A DNA stretch of 64,000 bases from Pseudomonadota bacterium (GTDB lineage Bacteria > Pseudomonadota > Gammaproteobacteria > Steroidobacterales > Steroidobacteraceae): positions 1 through 64,000 of the forward strand of contig JAEWBG010000038.1 in NCBI GenBank assembly GCA_023391335.1. The letters run 5' to 3'. The translations under genes were made by a program, and so were the position numbers. Positions 15,613-24,312 of the stretch are shown piece after piece; the stretch's first letter is position 1; each line of letters opens with the position of its first letter. Below the pieces are notes generated by a model. It searched no databases, was not told the DNA's origin, and saw only the letters and a list, made by a program, of their open reading frames with translations.

Positions 15613-17658
15613 TTAGAGCAACGGCACTAGAAGCAGCGCCACGATATTGATGATCTTGATCAACGGATTGATCGCAGGGCCCGCAGTGTCCTTGTACGGA
15701 TCGCCGATCGTGTCGCCCGTCACTGCAGCCTTGTGAGCTTCGGAGCCTTTGCCGCCGAAGTGTCCTTCTTCGACATACTTCTTGGCGTTATCCCAAGCGC
15801 CGCCGCCTGTGCACATTGAGATTGCGACGAACAAGCCCGTCACGATCGTGCCGATGAGCAATCCGCCGAGAGCACGCACGCCGGCACCAGGTCCCATCAA
15901 CGCGTTCATGCCGAAGGCCACGACAACGGGTACGAGAATCGGCAGGAGCGAGGGGACGATCATTTCTTTGATAGCCGCGCGCGTGAGCAAATCCACTGCC
16001 CGCGAGTAGTCGGGTTTGCCGCTGCCATCCATGATCCCTTTGATCTCACGGAACTGGCGGCGCACTTCGATCACGACGGAGCCTGCTGCACGGCCAACGG
16101 CTTCCATTGCCATCGCGCCGAAGAGATAGGGCACGAGGCCGCCGATGAACAACCCAATGATGACGGCGGGATCGGAGAGGCTGAAGGCCTCCAATTTGCC
16201 CGCTGCTTCCAGGTTGTGGGTGTAGTCAGCGAACAGCACCAGTGCGGCCAAGCCAGCTGAACCGATCGCATAGCCTTTCGTGACTGCCTTGGTCGTGTTG
16301 CCGACCGCGTCGAGTGCATCGGTAATGTGGCGCACGTCGTGCGGCAGTCCAGCCATTTGAGCGATGCCGCCGCCGTTATCGGTAATCGGTCCATACGCAT
16401 CGAGTGCGACCACCATGCCCGTCATCGAGAGCATCGCGGTTGCAGCGATGGCGATGCCATAAAGACCATCAAGGTGAAATGCGCCCCAAATTGCCGCGCA
16501 CACAGCCAACACGGGCCATGCAGTCGAACGCATCGATACAGCGAGACCGGCGATCACGTTGGTTGCGTGGCCGGTTTGCGAGGCCTCCGCGACGCGTTGC
16601 ACAGGTTTGAATTCGGTCGCCGTGTAGTACTCGGTGATCCAGATCAGCGCGGCTGTCAGTAGCAGCCCGATGACAGCACATCCGAACAAGGCCGATGCCC
16701 GATCGCCCATCATGGCTTTGGACACGAACCAGAAAGCGATCAGCGCCAACACGCCCGACACACCGGTGCCGCGGTACAGCGCATTCATAATCTTGCCGCC
16801 CTCGGAAGCCTTCACGAAGAATGAGCCGACGATCGAAGCGACAATCGATACCGCACCGAGCACGAGCGGATACAAAACGAAGCTGATTTGAGGATCGCCG
16901 CCTGCGGTTTTGAAGAGCAGCCCGCCCAGCACCATGGTGGCCACGATGGTCACTGCGTAGGTCTCGAACAGGTCCGCTGCCATGCCGGCGCAATCGCCCA
17001 CGTTGTCGCCGACGTTATCCGCGATCACCGCAGGGTTGCGAGGATCATCTTCAGGGATACCGGCTTCGACTTTGCCGACGAGGTCCGCGCCGACGTCTGC
17101 GCCCTTGGTGAAGATGCCGCCGCCCAAGCGCGCGAAGATCGAAATCAATGAGCCGCCGAATGCGAGACCGACCAACGAGTGCAGCGCGTGAGCATCGCCC
17201 ACATGCGAGCGCAGCAGCGCGAAATATCCAGCGACGCCGAGCAAACCAAGTCCGACTACCAGCATTCCGGTGATCGCGCCGCCGCGAAACGCAACCGCCA
17301 GGGCAGGGTTCAGACCGACGCTTGCTGCTTGCGCCGTGCGCACGTTGGCACGAACCGAAACGTTCATGCCGATGAAACCGGCGACACCGGACAGGAATGC
17401 ACCGACTGCGAAGCCGCCCGCTGTGGCCCAATCGAGAGCGAATCCGAGAACGATGCACAACACGACGCCGACGACCGCAATGGTCGAGTATTGTCGATTC
17501 AGATACGCCTTTGCTCCGGCTTGGATCGCCGCAGCAATCTCCTGCATGCGAGCACTGCCCGCAGACTGGCGATTAATCCATCCAACCGAGAACGCACCGT
17601 ACAACACGGCAAGAACACCGGACGCAATCGCGAGCCAGAGCGCGACATCAGTGGACAT
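15613..17658 (-). CDS. hppA: membrane-bound proton-translocating inorganic pyrophosphatase, K+-independent type
   Basis: 681 aa. It hydrolyses cytoplasmic PPi and pumps protons across the inner membrane. About 16 hydrophobic helices are visible. The substrate-site signature DVGADLVGKVEAGIPEDDPR is present, followed by the Asp-rich NVGDNVGDCAGMAADL. GNTTKA carries Lys where K+-dependent enzymes have Ala, so it belongs to the K+-independent, proton-pumping class (established family rule). It lies directly downstream of pfp on the same strand with 246 bases between. It is normal in length. Confidence 0.96.
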   Translation of the reverse strand: MSTDVALWLAIASGVLAVLYGAFSVGWINRQSAGSARMQEIAAAIQAGAKAYLNRQYSTIAVVGVVLCIVLGFALDWATAGGFAVGAFLSGVAGFIGMNVSVRANVRTAQAASVGLNPALAVAFRGGAITGMLVVGLGLLGVAGYFALLRSHVGDAHALHSLVGLAFGGSLISIFARLGGGIFTKGADVGADLVGKVEAGIPEDDPRNPAVIADNVGDNVGDCAGMAADLFETYAVTIVATMVLGGLLFKTAGGDPQISFVLYPLVLGAVSIVASIVGSFFVKASEGGKIMNALYRGTGVSGVLALIAFWFVSKAMMGDRASALFGCAVIGLLLTAALIWITEYYTATEFKPVQRVAEASQTGHATNVIAGLAVSMRSTAWPVLAVCAAIWGAFHLDGLYGIAIAATAMLSMTGMVVALDAYGPITDNGGGIAQMAGLPHDVRHITDALDAVGNTTKAVTKGYAIGSAGLAALVLFADYTHNLEAAGKLEAFSLSDPAVIIGLFIGGLVPYLFGAMAMEAVGRAAGSVVIEVRRQFREIKGIMDGSGKPDYSRAVDLLTRAAIKEMIVPSLLPILVPVVVAFGMNALMGPGAGVRALGGLLIGTIVTGLFVAISMCTGGGAWDNAKKYVEEGHFGGKGSEAHKAAVTGDTIGDPYKDTAGPAINPLIKIINIVALLLVPLL

Positions 17659-17793
17659 GAAATTCCCTCCCGAACCGGGCAGTCGTTGTATGCAGTTGAT
17701 TGTTGAAAGCAGTGCGGAAAGCTGGGCGCACTAACATGCGCCGCAGCCAAAAACTCGAAAACTTGCGCTCGGCGAGTCCAACCGCGCTCATCC

Positions 17794-17825
17794 GCCGGCG
17801 TTTGCAAAAGAATACAGACGCCGGC
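17794..17825. terminator. hairpin between pfp and hppA
   Basis: Perfect 8-bp arms (GCCGGCGT and its complement) with a 16-base AT-rich loop. There is no T-run. It may limit read-through from pfp into hppA or stabilise the pfp 3' end. Confidence 0.35.
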
Positions 17826-17904
17826 TGATGAGAGTTATCGACGATGGTCGAATGCGCGTAAGCGCCAGTTTTCCAAAGCAGTTCCGCCTCAAAAAGGGGC
17901 GGGA

Positions 17905-19176
17905 CTATAGCACAAAGGGGGTGCTCAACTTCTTCTTCACCGGCGCGTTCTTCAGCACCACGTATTGCGGCAGACCATCCTTGTAGGGTGGATAGTCTTC
18001 GCCCTTGATGAGAGGCGAAAGATATTTGCGCGCCTTGTTCGTGATGTGGAAACCATCTTCTGTAATGAAGTCGCGCGGCAACATTTTTTCCTTGTTCGCG
18101 ACGTCTTGAAGCTTGGCGATTCCCAGTTTCCATTTGTACGGTTTGTCGGAAGTACGCACGATAGTTGGCATCACTGAATTGTGGCCCTTGAGCGCAAGTT
18201 CCACTGCTGCCTTGCCCAACGCATACGCCTGCTCGACATCGACCTTCGAAGCGATGTGCCGAGCAGCACGTTGCAGATAGTCGGCGACTGCCCAGTGATA
18301 CTTGTAGTTCAGCTTCGACTTCACGATTTGCGCCACGACGGGTGCAACGCCGCCGAGTTGTGCATGACCGAACGCGTCGCGCAGACCCGCATCCGCAAGG
18401 AACTTGCCATCTGCATTTTTCACGCCTTCAGAGACGACAACGGCGCAGTAGCCGTATTTCTCGACGCACTGCTTCACGCGCGCGCAGAATTTCTCTTCGT
18501 CGAACGTGATTTCTGGGAACAGGATGATGTGTGGCGAGTCGCCCGCTTTTTCGGCAGCGAGGCCACCGGCGGCGGCAATCCAACCTGCGTGACGCCCCAT
18601 CACTTCCATGATGAAAACCTTGGTCGAGGTCTTGGCCATCGACGCCACGTCGAATCCCGCTTCGCGGATGGACACTGCCACGTATTTCGCGACAGATCCG
18701 AAGCCGGGGCAGCAGTCGGTCAAAGGGAGATCGTTGTCGACGGTCTTCGGCACGTGGATTGCTTGCAGCGGATAGCCGAGCTTCTCCGAAAGCTGTGACA
18801 CTTTCAGGCAGGTGTCTGCAGAGTCGCCGCCTCCGTTGAAGAAGAAGTAGCCGATATCGTGCGCCTTGAACACTTCGATGAGCCGCTCGTATTCCTTCGG
18901 GTTGTCGTCGAACTTTTTGAGCTTGTAGCGCGCCGAACCGAATGCGCCCGCCGGCGTGTGGCGGAGCGCGCGGATCGCGGCAGCCGATTCTTTCGTCGTA
19001 TCGATCAGCTCTTCGTGCAAGGCGCCCACGATGCCGTGGCGGCCGGCGTACACCTTGCCGATTTTGTTCTTGTACTTGCGGCAGGTTTCGATCACACCGC
19101 ACGCAGAGGCATTGATAACGGCGGTAACTCCGCCTGATTGGGCATAAAACGCATTGCGCGGCGCTGATTTCGGCAT
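17905..19176 (-). CDS. pfp: pyrophosphate-dependent 6-phosphofructokinase
   Basis: 423 aa. It interconverts fructose 6-phosphate and fructose 1,6-bisphosphate using PPi/Pi instead of ATP, in the cytoplasm. Phosphoryl-donor specificity is readable: the GGGDS motif has Asp118 where ATP enzymes have Gly. PKTVDND has Lys144 where ATP enzymes have Gly. TVDNDLPLTD contains the catalytic Asp and MEVMGRHAGW the sugar-phosphate site. It is followed by hppA, a pairing known from several Proteobacteria, which ties glycolytic flux to PPi and proton motive force. The reversible reaction can also serve gluconeogenesis. Confidence 0.95.
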   Translation of the reverse strand: MPKSAPRNAFYAQSGGVTAVINASACGVIETCRKYKNKIGKVYAGRHGIVGALHEELIDTTKESAAAIRALRHTPAGAFGSARYKLKKFDDNPKEYERLIEVFKAHDIGYFFFNGGGDSADTCLKVSQLSEKLGYPLQAIHVPKTVDNDLPLTDCCPGFGSVAKYVAVSIREAGFDVASMAKTSTKVFIMEVMGRHAGWIAAAGGLAAEKAGDSPHIILFPEITFDEEKFCARVKQCVEKYGYCAVVVSEGVKNADGKFLADAGLRDAFGHAQLGGVAPVVAQIVKSKLNYKYHWAVADYLQRAARHIASKVDVEQAYALGKAAVELALKGHNSVMPTIVRTSDKPYKWKLGIAKLQDVANKEKMLPRDFITEDGFHITNKARKYLSPLIKGEDYPPYKDGLPQYVVLKNAPVKKKLSTPFVL

Positions 19177-19623
19177 GAGTGGCGACCCTCGTTGAGTTTT
19201 GGGGGGCGGAAGAATACCTGTTTAGAAACGACGCTGGGACGTCCTGTCACCATCGTCGTGGCTCAAGCCAAAAGGCGTGACTTTTGTCTTTCGCTCGCCA
19301 CCGGCGGCGGCGGGCACGTCCGTGTGCCTGGATAGAAACGACGCTGGGACGTCCTGTCACCATCGTCGTGTGCTCAAGTCAAAAGGCGTGACTTTTGTCT
19401 TTCGCTCGCCACCTTTCGATTCCGCATTCCGCCCATTTCCCGGCGCGCGTCTTTTCTGTAGGGTAGCGGCTCCAAAAATCCAAGGTCCAAGCAAGGGCGT
19501 AGGCCCGATGCTCAAGGCCACGAATCGAATGCGGATCTACCTACGGCGTGGCTGGCAAACGTCGCCGCATTGATCGTTACCCAAGGCGCTTGGCTACTGC
19601 TTTTTTCTTCCGAGGCTATCGAA
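19177..19623. other. 447-base divergent spacer between pfp and adk
   Basis: No credible gene. It holds two direct copies of an 80-base sequence (see 19223-19413). The proximal 200 bases before adk have no repeat I can see. A short plus-strand frame across the repeats simply repeats the same peptide twice and lacks a start signal, so I reject it as coding. Confidence 0.7.
19223..19413. repeat. direct repeat, two 80-81-base copies 110 bases apart
   Basis: Copy 1 is 19223-19302 and copy 2 is 19333-19413, almost identical (one small insertion and one or two changes), separated by 30 GC-rich unrelated bases. Each copy contains two inverted repeats: ACGACG/CGTCGT around GGGACGTCC, and CAAAAG/CTTTTG around GCGTGA. 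It starts 47 bases upstream of the pfp start and may contain duplicated regulatory sites. Confidence 0.9.
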
Positions 19624-20598
19624 ATGCGGATTGTGTTGCTGGGGGCGCCCGGATCGGGCAAAGGTACGCAAGCACAGCGGTTGCAGGCGAAATACGGTGT
19701 GCCGCAAGTCTCCTCCGGAGACCTTCTGCGCGATGCAGTCGCGCGCGGTACTGAACTGGGACTCAAGGCCAAAGCCGTGATGGACGCCGGACAATTGGTA
19801 TCCGACGACATCGTGCTCGGCCTGATTCGAGATCGCCTTAGCCGCGACGATGCTGCGAAGGGATTCATCCTCGACGGATTTCCACGCAACATCGATCAGG
19901 CCAATTCCTTGTCGAGCCTGTTGCAGGAACTCGGCCAGCCTTTGGAGGCCGTGTTGCTGCTGGATGTCCGTCGCGAAACACTGATTCAGCGTCTCGCTGG
20001 CCGTCGCATTTGCCCGAAGTGTGGAACGGTTTACAACGTCCACAGCATGCCTCCCGGCGCTACGGGCTGCTCGAAAGATGGTGCGGAGCTGTATCAGCGG
20101 GCAGACGATAAGGAAGAAGTTATTGCCAAGCGCCTGGAAGTGTACGAACAGCAGACGCGTCCCTTGGTCGAGCACTACACCGCGCAGGGCCTCCTGCGAG
20201 TCGTCGCGGGCGAAGGCGAGTTGAACGAAGTATTCGAGCGCATGGAAGCTGCGGCACTGGCGCAGCCGGTGCCCACCAGCAAAGTGAAAGTGACTCGCAA
20301 GTCTGCTGCCAAGACTGCGGCTGGCACCGGCAAGAAAAAGGCTGCAGATAAAACAGCCGCTAAGAAGCCGGTGAAGAAAGCTGTCCAGAAAAAGGCTGGG
20401 AAGAAGAAAGCCGGCAAGAAAAAAGCGACGGCAAAGGGTGCGAAGAAGGTCGCACGCAAGGTGGTTGGCAAATTGAAAGCCAGCACGAAGAAGGTGGCGC
20501 GTGCCAAGGCGGCGAAGAAGCGCAGCAAGCGTGCGAACAAGAAAGCGGTCAGGCGTGCGCCAAAGCCCGCGAAGCGCCAGGCCCGCAGCAAAAAGTAA
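19624..20598 (+). CDS. adk: adenylate kinase with a lysine/alanine-rich C-terminal tail
   Basis: 324 aa against the usual 215-220. Residues 1-215 are a complete long-type Adk (ATP + AMP to 2 ADP): P-loop GAPGSGKGT, AMP site, and LID with a Zn-type Cys130/Cys133/Cys149/Asp152 set. From about residue 219 to 324 follows a tail with about 38 Lys and 9 Arg in 106 residues, mostly KKA/AKK repeats, like the histone-H1-like AlgP/BpH1 proteins. The frame is continuous and the stop is only four bases from the rnd stop, so this is a fusion rather than a miscall. The tail may bind nucleic acid or polyphosphate; that is inference. Confidence 0.93.
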   Translation: MRIVLLGAPGSGKGTQAQRLQAKYGVPQVSSGDLLRDAVARGTELGLKAKAVMDAGQLVSDDIVLGLIRDRLSRDDAAKGFILDGFPRNIDQANSLSSLLQELGQPLEAVLLLDVRRETLIQRLAGRRICPKCGTVYNVHSMPPGATGCSKDGAELYQRADDKEEVIAKRLEVYEQQTRPLVEHYTAQGLLRVVAGEGELNEVFERMEAAALAQPVPTSKVKVTRKSAAKTAAGTGKKKAADKTAAKKPVKKAVQKKAGKKKAGKKKATAKGAKKVARKVVGKLKASTKKVARAKAAKKRSKRANKKAVRRAPKPAKRQARSKK

Positions 20599-20601
20599 CG
20601 T

Positions 20602-21699
20602 CTACACCTTCGCGAGCAGCGCTTCTGCGATGGCCGCCTGACGCCAACCGTGCGTCAGGTGGTCGCTGCGACCGAAGTACACGAGTTGTTCGATGTCGCG
20701 CCGCGTCGCGAGCAACTCGGGGCTTACTTTCAGCTCTTCGGCCCGGCGTCGCACCGTTGTCATCAATCGCGTGACTTTTGCTGTCTGCTCGAGCGTCGGG
20801 CGGAACATGTTGGCGGTCTCTTCATCGCGCGTCGACAAACCTTGTTGCACAAGCTGAAGCAGTTCATCGCCGCGTTTGCGAACCAATCCCGGCTGTAAGC
20901 CGCGCAGTTTCTCCATCTCCTCGATGCTGGTGGGAAGACGCTCGGCGATTTGCCTGAGTGCGTCGTCCGGAAGAATCCATCCGCGTGGCTTGTCGTGTTC
21001 GACGGCCATACGTTCGCGCCACTCGGCCAAAAACTTCGCCGTGGCCCGCTGTTGCGGCTCCAAGCGATCGAGTCCTTTCAGTCGACGCCAGGCCGCAGAC
21101 GGATCGGTTCTGTACAGCGCAGGCTCGGTGAGTTCCGCCGCTTCTTCAGCTTGCCACTCGGCTCGATGGGCAGCTTGCAGCTCATCGCGCAGTCGCAGGT
21201 ACAACGGTGCGAGAAAGCGCACGTCATCCGCTGCGTACTCCAGCTGATCGGAACTCAGCGGACGCTTGGTCCAGTCGGCGCGTGTATGTCCTTTAGGCAA
21301 TGAATGACCGAGTCGTTCTTGCACGAGCGTGCCAAAGCCGACTTGCGCAGGAGCGCCCAACAATCCGGCGGCCACTTGCGTATCGAAGAAGGGGCCCGTC
21401 AGCAGCCGCTGGCCGCCCGCTAGCGAGAGGACTTCGAGATCCTGACGAGCTGAATGCAGGACCTTTACCCGCGCCAAGTCGCTGAGGAAGCTCCACAGCG
21501 GATCGAGATCCAAGTTCGTCAGCGGATCGACGATGACGCAATGCTCGAGCGTCGCGAGTTGCAGCAGGCACAATTTGGGAAAGTAGGTGCTCTCGCGCAT
21601 GAACTCCGTGTCCAGTGCGACGAACGGGCTCGATTCGAAGATGCGCAAGTTGTCGCACAACGTCGCGTCGTCCGCGATGTAGACGTAGGAGTTCGTCAT
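20602..21699 (-). CDS. rnd: ribonuclease D
   Basis: 365 aa. A 3'-5' exoribonuclease trimming tRNA and other small-RNA 3' ends. DEDDy catalytic set: Asp and Glu in ALDTEFMRE, Asp in HSARQDLEVL, and Tyr/Asp in YAADDVRFL. One or two HRDC domains follow (GWILPDDALRQIAERLP about 240 onward). It is convergent with adk, the stops three bases apart, and divergent from mpl. Confidence 0.95.
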   Translation of the reverse strand: MTNSYVYIADDATLCDNLRIFESSPFVALDTEFMRESTYFPKLCLLQLATLEHCVIVDPLTNLDLDPLWSFLSDLARVKVLHSARQDLEVLSLAGGQRLLTGPFFDTQVAAGLLGAPAQVGFGTLVQERLGHSLPKGHTRADWTKRPLSSDQLEYAADDVRFLAPLYLRLRDELQAAHRAEWQAEEAAELTEPALYRTDPSAAWRRLKGLDRLEPQQRATAKFLAEWRERMAVEHDKPRGWILPDDALRQIAERLPTSIEEMEKLRGLQPGLVRKRGDELLQLVQQGLSTRDEETANMFRPTLEQTAKVTRLMTTVRRRAEELKVSPELLATRRDIEQLVYFGRSDHLTHGWRQAAIAEALLAKV

Positions 21700-21829
21700 C
21701 GCGGCGCCTTGGAGGATCTGGCCGTGTACAATTTTGCGGACTTCGCATTCATGATGGGTGCGGCATTATAGGTGCTGCATCGAGCACTTCCCGCCGTAAA
21801 TCTCCACGCACGCTGAAATTCGGACCTTC

Positions 21830-23206
21830 ATGCACGTTCACATTCTCGGTATCTGCGGCACCTTCATGGGAGGCATCGCGGCGCTTGCGAGAGCGCGTGG
21901 TCATCGAGTGACCGGATCGGATCAGAACGTGTATCCGCCCATGTCCGAGCAACTGGCGGCGCTGGGCATCGAATTGATCAACGGGTATGACCCGGCACAA
22001 TTGGCATTGAAGCCCGATGTCATCGTGATCGGCAACGTCATGAGCCGCGGCAACGCGCTCATCGAGGCCGTGCTCGAAAGCGGTATTCCGTATACGTCAG
22101 GCCCGGAGTGGTTGTCTCGGTACGTGCTGGCTGATCGTTGGGTGCTTGCGGTTGCCGGCACTCACGGCAAGACGACGACCTCGAGTCTGCTGGCGTGGAT
22201 GCTGGAATACGCTGGTTTAAAGCCGGGATTTTTGATCGGCGGGGTACCCGGAAACTTCAATGTCACCGCACGGCTGGGCGAGGGCAAGTACTTCGTTGTG
22301 GAAGCCGACGAATACGACACCGCGTTTTTCGATAAGCGCGCCAAGTTTGTTCATTACCGCCCGCGCACTGCGATCCTAAACAATCTTGAGCACGACCACG
22401 CCGATATCTATCCGGATGTGGCTGCCATTCAATGGCAATTCCACCAGTTGCTGCGCATGGTGCCGCGCAATGGGCTACTCGTCGCAAACGCAGGCGATGC
22501 CAATGTCATGCACGTCATCGACATGGGATGTTGGACACCGGTCGAGAGATTCTCGGGTACGGTGCACAGCGACACTGCCTGGTACGTTGCGGCTGAGCCG
22601 GGGGGCGACTTCAGTCAGTTCACCGTCGTCGAAGGGAATCGCGAGATCGTGAACGTGGAGTGGAGTTTGCTCGGTCGGCATAACGCGGAGAACGCCCTCG
22701 CCGCGATGCTCGCAGCACGACACGCTGGAGTTGACGTCGAGACTGCGGCCGCCGCACTCAAAGAGTTCCAAGGTGTGCGGCGAAGGATGGAAGTGCGGGG
22801 CAAGGTGAATGGGGTCACGGTATACGATGACTTTGCGCATCATCCGACGGCCGTGGAAACAACCATCGATGGATTGCGCAGGAAAGTCGGGCGCGAGCGA
22901 ATCATCGCAGTACTGGAACCTAGATCGAACACCATGAAGCTGGGCACGCATCGCGACGCACTGGCGCATGCTCTGCAGGCAGCGGACGTCGTGTGGCTCT
23001 ACCAAGGGCCCAGCGTGCAGTGGGATGTAGCCGGTGCGGTCGCATCGCTCGGCGAGCGCGCGCATGTCGCGAAGGATCTGGATCGCTTGGTTGCTGAGCT
23101 AGTTCGAGAAGCGAAACCGACGGATCACATCCTCGTAATGTCGAACGGCGGTTTCGGCGGTATCCACGGCAAGCTTTTGCAGGCGTTGCGGGAAGTGAGG
23201 AAGTGA
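21830..23206 (+). CDS. mpl: UDP-N-acetylmuramate:L-alanyl-gamma-D-glutamyl-meso-diaminopimelate ligase
   Basis: 458 aa. It recycles murein tripeptide by joining it to UDP-MurNAc with ATP. The N-terminal domain starts HVHILGICGTFMGG, typical of Mpl rather than MurC. The ATP-site motif is GTHGKTTTSSL, and the DEYDTAFFDKRAKF and YDDFAHHPTA segments are Mpl-specific. Length is normal. The stop codon lies inside the first two units of the GGAAGTGA tandem array, so the last residues (EVRK) are encoded by repeat sequence. Confidence 0.96.
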   Translation: MHVHILGICGTFMGGIAALARARGHRVTGSDQNVYPPMSEQLAALGIELINGYDPAQLALKPDVIVIGNVMSRGNALIEAVLESGIPYTSGPEWLSRYVLADRWVLAVAGTHGKTTTSSLLAWMLEYAGLKPGFLIGGVPGNFNVTARLGEGKYFVVEADEYDTAFFDKRAKFVHYRPRTAILNNLEHDHADIYPDVAAIQWQFHQLLRMVPRNGLLVANAGDANVMHVIDMGCWTPVERFSGTVHSDTAWYVAAEPGGDFSQFTVVEGNREIVNVEWSLLGRHNAENALAAMLAARHAGVDVETAAAALKEFQGVRRRMEVRGKVNGVTVYDDFAHHPTAVETTIDGLRRKVGRERIIAVLEPRSNTMKLGTHRDALAHALQAADVVWLYQGPSVQWDVAGAVASLGERAHVAKDLDRLVAELVREAKPTDHILVMSNGGFGGIHGKLLQALREVRK

Positions 23207-23270
23207 GGAAGTGAGGAAGTGAGGAAGTGAGGAAGTGAGGAAGTGAGGAAGTGAGGAAGTGAGGAAGTGA
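23191..23270. repeat. perfect tandem array, ten copies of GGAAGTGA
   Basis: Ten uninterrupted 8-base copies. The first two encode the last residues and stop of mpl; the rest fill the gap to the convergent CPBP gene. An identical unit type occurs as inverted arms at 31.1 kb and degenerately at 43.95 kb. Perfect identity suggests recent expansion by slippage, so copy number may vary between isolates. Confidence 0.95.
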
Positions 23271-23281
23271 ATCTCACCTGG

Positions 23282-24160
23282 TTACGCTTGCGCGCTGTCG
23301 CTGCGACGTGAAAGCCAGAAGAACCCCACGATGATGACGACAAACCAGATGGCCGCTGCCCAGCCAATTACGCCATCGTAGCTGCCGACCAGAAACGCAT
23401 ATTCGCTCCCGCGCTCGACTCGGGTTTGATCTCGCAATAACGCGATCGTTGTCACTCCGGCTGCGTGCAGCCCGATGGTTGCCGCTATCGCTCCAGTCCG
23501 GGCACGAACCACGGCCAAGAAGACCCCGAGTGCGAATAGCGCACTGAAAGAATCGGCGAGCGCGAGTGGATCGGCGTACCGCTCGAACAAGCGACTGAGC
23601 ACCACGAAGCCGTCTTCCCAGGAGACCTGGTGGGCCGCAAGGCTCAGTTTGCCGCCGAGGAAATGCACGGCGGCGTAAAGCAGACTTGGGGCGATGATCG
23701 CAGCCAGCTTTCCCGATTGCCGGCTTACGGCTGTGAACAGTGCGCCACGAAAAAATGTCTCTTCTATGAATGCCACGGCCAGCCCTGAGAGAAGGGCACC
23801 TGGGATCGCCTGAGCCACCGAACCGGCACCGCCCGAGCGCAGCTCGCGAATATCCAACCCCAACAGCATGACGATGAGCGGTGACATCAATGCGAACCCG
23901 ACCAGCCACGCGGTGAGGAGCTGCAGCAGAAAGCGTCGCTGCGGCAGTCCGTAACCGAGCGCGTCACGATCGGCGAGTCCAAGCTTGCGCGTCAGCAAGA
24001 TCAACCCTATGAGCGCGAATAGCATCGCCAAGCGATTCATCACGCGATGCACCGGCTCGATGGAAACCAAACTCACCAGCCACCAAGCCGGATAGGTGAA
24101 AGCGGCAGCCGCGATCAGTGCGAGCGCCATTAACGCGACAAAGAGCAAAAAATTTCGCAT
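23282..24160 (-). CDS. CPBP-family (CAAX-type) intramembrane metalloprotease
   Basis: 292 aa from ATG 24160; the frame is open to 24274 but the extension is polar and precedes the first membrane helix. About eight hydrophobic helices. The ABI/CPBP motifs are present: EETFFRG (Glu-Glu-x3-Arg), then FxxxH as AAVHF, then HAAG near the C-terminus. Substrate unknown; bacterial members include bacteriocin-immunity and membrane-protein processing enzymes. It is convergent with mpl across the 8-mer array. Confidence 0.85.
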   Translation of the reverse strand: MRNFLLFVALMALALIAAAAFTYPAWWLVSLVSIEPVHRVMNRLAMLFALIGLILLTRKLGLADRDALGYGLPQRRFLLQLLTAWLVGFALMSPLIVMLLGLDIRELRSGGAGSVAQAIPGALLSGLAVAFIEETFFRGALFTAVSRQSGKLAAIIAPSLLYAAVHFLGGKLSLAAHQVSWEDGFVVLSRLFERYADPLALADSFSALFALGVFLAVVRARTGAIAATIGLHAAGVTTIALLRDQTRVERGSEYAFLVGSYDGVIGWAAAIWFVVIIVGFFWLSRRSDSAQA

Positions 24161-24312
24161 GAGGTAAACGAAAAAGATTGGATAGCGAGCACGGATTTCT
24201 CGACGAACGCGCAGATATCGGCACATGTGAGCGGGCTGGCCATCTGTACAGTTTGTTGCAGCCGCCTCGATCAATTCGTCCGCAGGCGTGGCCCACGAAC
24301 TAGGAGATTCAC

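Noticed and set aside
19223..19413. Insertion sequence or CRISPR from the 80-base repeats
   Set aside because: Only two copies, no transposase, no terminal inverted repeats or target duplication visible.
19277..19573. Open frame across the 80-base direct repeats
   Set aside because: It encodes the same peptide twice because the DNA is repeated; no ribosome-binding site or known family.
23191..23270. CRISPR array
   Set aside because: Units are 8 bases with no spacers; it is a simple tandem repeat.
24161..24274. N-terminal extension of the CPBP protease
   Set aside because: In-frame but polar and Cys/Arg-rich before the first membrane helix; ATG 24160 fits the family better.
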